Shown here in pieces: positions 58,020-64,000 of a stretch of 64,000 nucleotides of DNA (positions are counted from its first letter, which is position 1; every line of letters starts with the position of its first letter). Under the pieces are notes generated by a model, which had not been told where the DNA came from, ran no database searches, and worked only from the letters and a program-made list of their open reading frames with translations. Source of the DNA: Megamonas hypermegale_A (GTDB taxonomy: Bacteria; Bacillota; Negativicutes; Selenomonadales; Selenomonadaceae); assembly GCF_030371585.1 (NCBI RefSeq), contig NZ_JAUDCE010000003.1; one strand, 5' to 3'. The translations under genes were made by a program, and so were the position numbers.

Positions 58020-58601
58020 ATGAAAACAATAAAAAAATCTCTCTGCGCAATTATCCTTGCCGCCGGCAGCAGCAGCCGCTTCGGGCAGAACAAACTGCTC
58101 TACCCGGTCGGCAATATTCCCATGTACGAACACACCGTAAAACTCATACAGAAATTACAGCTCGACTGCATTATTCTCATTACCAAATATCCGCAAATCA
58201 TACAAAAAATTGACCGAAACATTCTCGTCGTAGAAAACAACGAAACTAATCTCGGTCAATCCCATTCCATGCAGCTGGGCATTCGTGCCGCTTTAAAGCA
58301 AGGCCGTCATTTCGACGGCTATCTGTTCACCGTCTGCGACCAGCCTTATTTGACTTTTAAGAGCCTGCAAAAACTATGCGCTGCCTGGCAAAGCAAAGGC
58401 GGTATCTGCGCTCTGTCTTATAGACAAAAGCGCGGCAATCCCGTTATATTCGCGGCAAAGTATCTGCCGGAACTTTTGCAGATAACGGGCGACACAGGAG
58501 GACGCGCCGTCATCAAAAATCATGCGGACGATTTGACGCTCGTTGAAGTCGCAAACATTGCCGAACTTACCGACATTGATACGCCGGACAGTCTTAAATG
58601 A
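58020..58601 (+). CDS. mocA: Molybdenum cofactor cytidylyltransferase-like protein (MocA)
   Basis: A 193-aa nucleotidyltransferase. AIILAAGSSSRFGQNKLLYPVG is the NTP-binding loop of MobA/MocA enzymes, followed by VCDQPYLTFKSLQKL and RGNPVIFAAKYLPELLQITGDTGGR. MocA adds CMP to Moco for xanthine-oxidase-type enzymes; in this cluster that is the expected use. Only plus-strand gene here, convergent with yedF, stop codons 2 bp apart. Confidence 0.85.
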   Translation: MKTIKKSLCAIILAAGSSSRFGQNKLLYPVGNIPMYEHTVKLIQKLQLDCIILITKYPQIIQKIDRNILVVENNETNLGQSHSMQLGIRAALKQGRHFDGYLFTVCDQPYLTFKSLQKLCAAWQSKGGICALSYRQKRGNPVIFAAKYLPELLQITGDTGGRAVIKNHADDLTLVEVANIAELTDIDTPDSLK

Positions 58602-58602
58602 A

Positions 58603-59214
58603 TTACGGCCGCAGAATTTTTTCCGCTTTCAGCTGTATTTGCACAATATCCGCCATACCGGCCGGTTTTCCCGTTGCCAATTTATCTTTTAGCCCGTAAT
58701 ATTCCAGGCTCGTACTGCTGACGAATATCTCTGCACCGCCGTTTTGCAGCCGTTTCAAATCGGCCAGAACTTCCGAGCCTTCTGCTGCCAGTTTGACACC
58801 GCTATTATATAAAACGATTTTCGTCGGCATCTCCTCCAGAGTCGCCAGCGTATAAATAAAGCTCTTCATCAGAACGGCTCCCAATTTTTCATCGCCGTTT
58901 CCCATCAAATTACTGTCTATGAGTACAATAAACGAATTTTTTAATTTCAGCGGTTCCGCCTTTTTTATCTCATCCTGCTGCGGCACGAAAAATGATTTTT
59001 TTACAAATAAAGATACGACATAATCTGTTCCCTGCTGAATTTTCTGCGACGGCAAATTCATTTCATCCGCCATCATCTCCAAATTCTGTGCCGATGTGAT
59101 ATCATCCACCACGACATTCAATTTATCATCAACGGACAGCGTCTTTAAAACATTCTGCGCCAACACCAGCTGATTTACAGAAGTCTGTCCTCTTGCATCG
59201 ATTGTTTTTTCCAT
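58603..59214 (-). CDS. yedF: YedF-type selenium metabolism protein lacking the TusA CPxP motif
   Basis: A 203-aa two-domain protein: N-terminal TusA-like domain (~1-70) and C-terminal DsrE-like domain (~85-200, FIVLIDSNLMGNGDEKLGAVLMKSFIYTL), the layout of selenium-metabolism YedF. The TusA domain should read DARGxxCPxP; here it is DARGQTSVNQL, so the sulfur/selenium-carrying cysteine is gone, and the protein contains no cysteine. It may be structural, or chemistry lies elsewhere. ATG preceded by AAGGTGA. Confidence 0.82.
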   Translation of the reverse strand: MEKTIDARGQTSVNQLVLAQNVLKTLSVDDKLNVVVDDITSAQNLEMMADEMNLPSQKIQQGTDYVVSLFVKKSFFVPQQDEIKKAEPLKLKNSFIVLIDSNLMGNGDEKLGAVLMKSFIYTLATLEEMPTKIVLYNSGVKLAAEGSEVLADLKRLQNGGAEIFVSSTSLEYYGLKDKLATGKPAGMADIVQIQLKAEKILRP

Positions 59215-59225
59215 AAAATCACCTT

Positions 59226-59272
59226 TTTGTAAAAAAGCTCCTTTAATACTAAAGGAGCTTGATTTTTTATTT
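59226..59272 (-). terminator. Terminator of the xanthine/uracil permease gene
   Basis: AAGCTCCTTTA pairs with TAAAGGAGCTT around ATAC; a T run follows on either strand. It lies between the permease stop and the yedF start. Confidence 0.88.
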
Positions 59273-60583
59273 TTTTATGTGTACAGTTCTTGCTTCATTT
59301 AAAATAGCATTTAAAATAATCGCTGTCAAACTGCCGATTGTTATACCGCTGTGGAATATAATGCTCCAGATACCGGTGAAATGCTTGAATATTTCCGGCA
59401 CGGCCATGGATAAAAGACCCATTGCCAGACTTATGCCGACAATCAGCAGATTGAAGTTGTTGTCGCCGTCATACTGTACGCGGGACAGTACGCGGATACC
59501 ATTTGCCGCAACCATGCCGAACATCGCAATACCTGCGCCGCCCAAAACAGGAGCAGGAATGCAGGCAATAACGGCCGCCATTTTCGGGAACAGACCGAGC
59601 AGAATTAAAATAACACCGGAACCTGCCACTACAAAACGGCTTTTTACATTGGTGAGCGTGATAAGACCGATATTCTGCGCAAATGCCGTATACGGGAACG
59701 TATTTAAAAATCCGCCCAGCATAGTGGAAAAACCGTCGGCACGCAGACCGCGCGTAATCGTCTTTTCATCGGCAGGACGGCCGACAATAGCGCCGATAGC
59801 GATGATATCGCCCGTTGTTTCCGTCATAACGACGAGAATTACCAAAATCATAACGATAATAGCCGGAATATCAAACGTCGGCAGACCGAAATGAAGCGGC
59901 GTAACAAGTCCAACCCAGTCAGCTCTGCCGATAGCGCTGAAATCGGTGAAACCGAAGAACGATGCAACGACCGTACCGATGAGCAGTGCCAGCAATACAG
60001 AAATATTTTTCCAAAAACCTTTAAAGAAACGATAAAAAATAATTACAAGCAATAAAACGAAGGCGGATAAAGCCAAAGTGGAAAGACTGCCAAAATCTTC
60101 CGCCGCCGGATTTCCGCCGCCTGCCCATCTTACGGCAACCGGCAATAAGGATAAACCGATAATCGTAACGACAGAACCTGTTACGACCGGAGGGAAAAAT
60201 CTGACCAGCTTGCTGAAAAACGGCGAAGCTAAAAACATGAATATACCGCTGACTATAACAGCCCCGTATATCGCCGTCAGTCCGTCCGCCTGGCCAATCA
60301 TAATCATCGGCGACACAGCGGCAAAAGTAACCCCCTGAATGAGCGGCAGTTTGCTGCCTATCCTGCAAGGTCCCAATGTCTGGATTAACGTGGCAATACC
60401 GGCTGTAAACAAGTCAGCATTGATTAAATAAATCAAGTCCTCTGTACTCAGTCCAATAGCAGAAGCTACAATCAGCGGCACGGCTACGGCACCGGCATAC
60501 ATAGCTAATACGTGTTGAAGTCCATAGAGAAAAGTCTGTCCTAACGGTAATCTTTCATCAACCGGATGTACAGAATTATTCAT
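59267..60583 (-). CDS. NCS2-family xanthine/uracil permease
   Basis: A 438-aa nucleobase:cation symporter with ~14 helices. QHVLAMYAGAVAVPLIV, SKLPLIQGVTFAAVSPM, the TTGDIIAIGAIVGRP helix and NTFPYTAFAQNIGLI are NCS2 marks, and the last resembles xanthine/urate carriers. A neighbouring molybdenum-hydroxylase maturation cluster suggests purine uptake. Only 64 bp separate it from moaA, too short for a purine riboswitch. Confidence 0.92.
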   Translation of the reverse strand: MNNSVHPVDERLPLGQTFLYGLQHVLAMYAGAVAVPLIVASAIGLSTEDLIYLINADLFTAGIATLIQTLGPCRIGSKLPLIQGVTFAAVSPMIMIGQADGLTAIYGAVIVSGIFMFLASPFFSKLVRFFPPVVTGSVVTIIGLSLLPVAVRWAGGGNPAAEDFGSLSTLALSAFVLLLVIIFYRFFKGFWKNISVLLALLIGTVVASFFGFTDFSAIGRADWVGLVTPLHFGLPTFDIPAIIVMILVILVVMTETTGDIIAIGAIVGRPADEKTITRGLRADGFSTMLGGFLNTFPYTAFAQNIGLITLTNVKSRFVVAGSGVILILLGLFPKMAAVIACIPAPVLGGAGIAMFGMVAANGIRVLSRVQYDGDNNFNLLIVGISLAMGLLSMAVPEIFKHFTGIWSIIFHSGITIGSLTAIILNAILNEARTVHIKK

Positions 60584-60647
60584 TCCAAAAAACCTCCTAC
60601 TGTTTTTTATAAAAAATAATATTTATAATTAAGTGCAAAGCACCGAA

Positions 60648-61610
60648 TTATCCGCCTATTAAAGACATTGACTGTGTTTCCCGCTGCGCAAACGAAGCTT
60701 CAGTCAAATGGTGACTGCACGGTTTTTGGTAAACCGTTTCGCGTATCGCCTGCACGATTTGTTCATCACTGGCACCTTCACTCAGCAGTATTTTTAAATC
60801 TCTGCCGCCTCTGTCATGCAGACATGGTTTCAGAAACCCCGCCGCCGTCAGCCTAATTCTATTGCATCTTGCACAGAATTTATGCGACAGAGCGGAAATA
60901 AAGCCGATTGGCATCTGCGCTGCGGCAAATTTATAATAATGGGCCGGTGAACTATTTTCCGCCATTAGACTTTTTTCACCGAAAACCGCTGTTAACCTTT
61001 GTAAAACGGCAGCTTCCTCCTGTCCCTGATATTTCTGCGCCACATTTATCGGCATGAGCTCAATAAATCGCAGTAAAACACCCGCGCGCTGGGCAAAATC
61101 CGCCAGCGGAACTATTTCCTGCTCATTAATGCCCCGCAGGATAACACTGTTTATTTTCAGTTTCATACCAGCTTTTCTCGCTTTATCCATGCCGCTCAAG
61201 ACACGTCCAACATCACCGCCGCGTGTTATCCGCGCAAACAGCGCTTCATCCAGACAATCCAAACTGACGTTTATACTGTCAAGACCGGCTTTTTTCAACT
61301 GCTCCGCTTTTTGTTCCAGCAAAATGCCGTTCGTCGTCAGAGCAATCTCATCCACCTGCGTTGATGTTTTTATCTTTCGTATTAAATCGGCTAAATTCGG
61401 ATAAAGCAACGGCTCACCGCCTGTCAGCCGGATTTTTTTTATACCTAAAGTACAGATTAACTTTATTAAACGCCAAAATTCCGCCTGCGTCAATGATTTA
61501 TTTTTCCAGCCGCAGCCGTTTTCCGGCATGCAGTATATACAGCGCAGATTGCAATCAGGCGTAAGCGATACGCGCAAATATTCAATAGTACGATTAAAAC
61601 TGTCCCGCAT
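60648..61610 (-). CDS. moaA: GTP 3',8-cyclase MoaA
   Basis: A 320-aa radical-SAM enzyme that starts molybdenum cofactor synthesis. The N-terminal cluster CNLRCIYC, the second cluster FCARCNRIRLTAAGFLKPC and the C-terminal Gly-Gly (SLIGG) needed for activity are all present. 25 bp after the moeA-like gene, in line with the permease. Confidence 0.96.
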   Translation of the reverse strand: MRDSFNRTIEYLRVSLTPDCNLRCIYCMPENGCGWKNKSLTQAEFWRLIKLICTLGIKKIRLTGGEPLLYPNLADLIRKIKTSTQVDEIALTTNGILLEQKAEQLKKAGLDSINVSLDCLDEALFARITRGGDVGRVLSGMDKARKAGMKLKINSVILRGINEQEIVPLADFAQRAGVLLRFIELMPINVAQKYQGQEEAAVLQRLTAVFGEKSLMAENSSPAHYYKFAAAQMPIGFISALSHKFCARCNRIRLTAAGFLKPCLHDRGGRDLKILLSEGASDEQIVQAIRETVYQKPCSHHLTEASFAQRETQSMSLIGG

Positions 61611-61635
61611 TAAAAATCCTCATTAAATTTATAAT

Positions 61636-62856
61636 TTATTCTAAAGGAATGTCCTTCCTGTTTACAATCAGTTCCGCCGTAAATTTCTGTCCTTTAACTA
61701 TACAGCAGCCTTTCGGCAGATATATAAAGCCGTTGTATTCATGCAGCAGTGTCGAACGGGTAACAGCTTTCGGATTGATATACAACGCATGATATTCTCC
61801 CGCCCGCTCAAAAATATGCACCTGCAAGCAGAAATCAGCATTACCCGGCGCCGTAAAATCAAAATCAGCTGTAACATTCACCGTATCCGTAACGCTTTCC
61901 GTCTGATTATAATATTCCTCCACAATCGACTTCAGATAAAAACGCATGGCTAGCTCCGCACCGTTCGGCGGACCAGCAATTCCCAATACGGGCTTATCAT
62001 TGAATACGGAAAAACTGGAATGCTTGCCCGGCCGGCAGCCCAGTTCATAAACGAGCACCTCGCCTTCCGTTTCCAGCAAATCGAGCGTAAAATCCTTCGT
62101 TCCTTTGGAAGAACCGGCATTGATTAAAATAATATCCGCTTCTTCGCTTGCCTTTATCAAAGCTTCCTTAATCGCTTTTTTATCATCCGGCACAATGGGA
62201 TATATCACCAAATCCGCCTGATACATCTCAGCAAAACCATGCAGCATCATGCTGTTGGACTCCACATTCTTATCTGCCGGATAATCATCACTTCGCCACG
62301 AAACAAGCTCATCTCCCGTCGGCAAAAATATGATTTTCGGTCTGGCAATAACCTTGACAGCCTTCACTCCGCCCGAAGCAAGCAATCCCAGCAGCGGCGG
62401 CGTTATTACCTCGTTTTTATGTACCAGAACTTCATTTTCGCCAATCAGACTGCCTACCAGGTCGATAAGCTGCCCTTTTTTTGCCGGTTTTTGCAAAATC
62501 TGCAGCTGTCCGTCCTGAAAACGCACATCCTCAATCAGAATAACTGTGTCGTAACCGGCAGGCACCACGCAGCCTGTATTGGCAAAAACATATTCTCGGC
62601 CTTCCATCCATGCCGTCGTATCCGGCATACCGCCTGCAAAGTCGGCAAAACGCACACCGATACCGTCCATTTTACTCACCGGCTGTTTCGGCAGTACCGT
62701 CTTTGCTTTTATATCCTCCGCTGCCACTTTTCCTGCCGCCTGGTACAAATCAACCATTTCATACCGCCGGGAAAAACTTATTTTACTGCGCAGAAAATTT
62801 TTCATATCATCACGCGACGGCATCGGACCCTTTTCAACATATTCACGATAACCCAT
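61636..62856 (-). CDS. MoeA-family molybdopterin molybdotransferase-like protein
   Basis: A 406-aa MoeA-type protein that should insert molybdenum into adenylated molybdopterin. VSKMDGIGVRFADF corresponds to the substrate region S-x-M-D-G; IIFLPTGDELVS and NAGSSKGTKDFTLDLLE are the MPT-binding core, and GIAGPPNGAELAMRFYL resembles GLPGNPVS of MoeA but with altered residues. It is the divergent MoeA form common beside Se/Mo hydroxylase clusters, so a specialised role is possible. Upstream of moaA. Confidence 0.85.
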   Translation of the reverse strand: MGYREYVEKGPMPSRDDMKNFLRSKISFSRRYEMVDLYQAAGKVAAEDIKAKTVLPKQPVSKMDGIGVRFADFAGGMPDTTAWMEGREYVFANTGCVVPAGYDTVILIEDVRFQDGQLQILQKPAKKGQLIDLVGSLIGENEVLVHKNEVITPPLLGLLASGGVKAVKVIARPKIIFLPTGDELVSWRSDDYPADKNVESNSMMLHGFAEMYQADLVIYPIVPDDKKAIKEALIKASEEADIILINAGSSKGTKDFTLDLLETEGEVLVYELGCRPGKHSSFSVFNDKPVLGIAGPPNGAELAMRFYLKSIVEEYYNQTESVTDTVNVTADFDFTAPGNADFCLQVHIFERAGEYHALYINPKAVTRSTLLHEYNGFIYLPKGCCIVKGQKFTAELIVNRKDIPLE

Positions 62857-62926
62857 AATCTCACCTCATCAAACTCATATTAAAATAGTACGGTACTTTC
62901 TTTCTTAAGTCAAAAAACATTGACCG

Positions 62927-63217
62927 TCATTTTATTTTTCCCGCAAAGAAATAGATAAGCACCGTCAGAATTATTCCCGCCAATCCGTACAGCGGACCTT
63001 TTTCAACGAACGCATATATCGTCATCGCAATGCAGACTACCAAAGCGATGGCTATCTGCTTGGCATTCTCCTTGCGATAAGCGAACGTGCCGTAATCCAC
63101 TCCGGCTTCTTGCTGAAAACATTCCTGACAGATAATCCGCTTTTCTCCGTTCTGCGTCGTATTTACCAAAGCTTTCTTTTCATCTATTTTTTTATGACAA
63201 ATGCTGCATTCTACCAT
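62927..63217 (-). CDS. Small zinc-ribbon membrane protein of unknown function
   Basis: A 96-aa protein. A treble-clef or zinc-ribbon head (CSICHKK...CQECF, residues 4-35) is followed by a short linker (YGTFAYRKENAK) and two hydrophobic helices (~52-70 and 76-93). Start at 63217 (MVECSICHKK) fits AGAGGA 8 nt upstream; the frame extends 7 codons more. It has no recognised family. Confidence 0.65.
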   Translation of the reverse strand: MVECSICHKKIDEKKALVNTTQNGEKRIICQECFQQEAGVDYGTFAYRKENAKQIAIALVVCIAMTIYAFVEKGPLYGLAGIILTVLIYFFAGKIK

Positions 63218-63247
63218 AACAATCCTCTTTCGTTTCATAAAATATTA

Positions 63248-63284
63248 AAACAAAAAAGACCCGCCAAAAAGCAGGTCTGTAATG
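63248..63284 (-). terminator. Minus-strand terminator-like hairpin
   Basis: On the minus strand AGACCTGC pairs with GCGGGTCT around TTTTTG, then TTTTTTG. It lies upstream of the zinc-ribbon gene and would insulate it from minus-strand transcription. Confidence 0.65.
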
Positions 63285-63398
63285 CCAACTTCCATCTTCT
63301 TTTTTATTCTATTCTCTCAGCCTTATTATACCTTATCTCAAATCCATAATACAATAAAAATATATAAAAATGCTGATAGCACCTGTTTTGTAGAATTC

Positions 63399-63695
63399 AT
63401 GTTGCAGACATTATATGACATGCTGATACAAGTAAGTCAAAGCGACTATGATACCGACCATGTTAGCGACCAAGAAAACGACTATGTTAAACGCCTTTTA
63501 ACGATTTTAAATGACAAAGAACTTAGCATAACAGAAATAATGCTGCAGTTGGGATTAAAACATAAGCCTACATTTAGAAAAAATTATTTAAATCCGGCAT
63601 TGGAGAAAGGTTTAATTGAACGAACCATTCCAGACAAACCAAGAAGCAAAAATCAAAAATACAGAATAAAAAAATCTGAAAAAATCAGTAAGTAG
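63399..63695 (+). pseudogene. C-terminal remnant of an AlbA_2/RecG-like ATP-binding or Fic-type protein
   Basis: About 99 codons from ATG 63399. The C-terminal winged helix LSITEIMLQLGLKHKPTFRK then NYLNPALEKGLIERTIPDKP is the standard tail of large putative-DNA-binding AAA/AlbA_2 (COG2865) and Fic proteins, and SDYDTDHVSDQENDYVKRLL matches their linker. The 300+ residues that should precede it are absent. The frame runs back to 63282 but that part resembles nothing. No clear ribosome-binding site, so probably a gene remnant. Confidence 0.65.
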
Positions 63696-63742
63696 AACCA
63701 AAATGGAACCAAAACACAAAATCCGGCTGAAAACAGAACTAA

Positions 63743-63775
63743 AAAAGGCTTTGCGAAAATCTCGCAAAGCCTTGA
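63743..63775 (-). terminator. Terminator of tRNA-Ser
   Basis: GGCTTTGCG pairs with CGCAAAGCC; on the minus strand followed by TTTTTTAG. Confidence 0.88.
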
Positions 63776-63783
63776 ATTTTCTC

Positions 63784-63871
63784 TGGCAGAGAGGGTGGGA
63801 TTCGAACCCACGGTACCTTGCGGTACAATTGATTTCGAGTCAATCACCTTCGACCACTCGGACACCTCTCC
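63784..63871 (-). tRNA. tRNA-Ser (CGA)
   Basis: 88 nt with encoded CCA and the long variable arm of a class II tRNA (TTGTACCGCAAGGTACC). Acceptor GGAGAGG/CCTCTCT, anticodon loop ACTCGAA, T-loop GGTTCGAATCC. Confidence 0.96.
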
Positions 63872-63929
63872 ATTGTTCTATTAGTAGAACACAAAAGATT
63901 ATATCATTGTTGGAAATAAAAAACAAGCT

Positions 63930-64000
63930 TTATTTCACTATACCGCGTACCATTTTTTCAAATTTAGCACGCGGCATCATCACAAAATGACCGCAGCCGG
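63930..64000 (-). CDS. C-terminus of an unidentified protein, cut by the window edge
   Basis: On the minus strand an open frame enters at the window end and stops with TAA at 63930-63932. The last residues read CGHFVMMPRAKFEKMVRGIVK in part; this is too short to name. Confidence 0.5.
   Translation of the reverse strand, partial: GCGHFVMMPRAKFEKMVRGIVK

Noticed and set aside
60584..60647. Purine riboswitch before the xanthine/uracil permease
   Set aside because: Only 64 bp separate it from moaA and no purine aptamer landmarks are present.
63653..63865. 70-aa minus-strand frame near the window end
   Set aside because: It is a translation of tRNA-Ser and its terminator.

Overview
The window looks like the chromosome of an anaerobic Bacillota, most likely a member of the Negativicutes (Selenomonas/Megamonas-like). 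The pointers are a PolC-type replicase, a class II lysS behind greA, the dnaG-rpoD pair, an anaerobic (cbi-type) cobalamin operon, a futalosine-pathway mqnA, a LevR/sigma-54 mannose-family PTS and a selenium-dependent molybdenum-hydroxylase maturation cluster. The lineage is inferred from gene content only; no 16S gene or database search was available.

Layout. 0.1-8.7 kb: an AraC regulator, a copper ATPase fused to a CopZ-like domain, a PAP2-like membrane protein, a Tat-exported DUF362 lipoprotein, a LysR regulator, an MFS exporter and a MerR regulator. Three near-identical promoters link DUF362, MFS and the MerR side. 8.9-14.9 kb: greA-lysS, a secreted protein of unknown function, ribF, and the late cobalamin genes cobU-cobS-cobC. 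15-24 kb: polC without the usual exonuclease insert, brnQ, csoR facing an Nramp transporter with a Fur-type box, a degenerate DAK2 protein and an NlpC/P60 hydrolase. 24.2-31.8 kb: levR, a sigma-54 promoter with upstream sites and its four-gene PTS operon, then mqnA and a stand-alone dhaL.

32.0-39.7 kb: an ORF-free transcription unit of about 630 nt (a strong large non-coding RNA candidate), ftsW/rodA, trmB, an acyltransferase, dnaG, an IS200/IS605 right-end remnant, rpoD and three tRNAs. 39.9-49.4 kb: a tight ten-gene cobalamin operon on the minus strand under a cobalamin riboswitch. 49.5-54.8 kb: a GNAT acetyltransferase, a His-rich Zn/Cd ATPase behind two CsoR-like boxes, a compact candidate type I toxin-antitoxin locus, tatA, and moaC-MOSC-mogA. 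54.9-64 kb: a 427-bp non-coding mobile-like element, xdhC-yqeB-yqeC-mocA-yedF, a xanthine/uracil permease, moaA and a moeA-like gene (molybdenum cofactor and selenium cofactor maturation for purine/xanthine-type hydroxylases), a small zinc-ribbon membrane protein, a gene remnant and tRNA-Ser.

The most unusual signals are non-coding. (1) A family of eight copies of a ~120-bp nested palindrome whose arms covary, with one copy whose loop is inverted relative to its arms. (2) The ~630-nt RNA candidate at 32.03-32.67 kb. (3) The 30-codon toxin-like ORF at 52.7 kb with a convergent antisense RNA whose terminator loop is exactly complementary to the loop of the toxin-transcript terminator. (4) The TnpB-type (omega RNA-like) right-end remnant in the rpoD leader.
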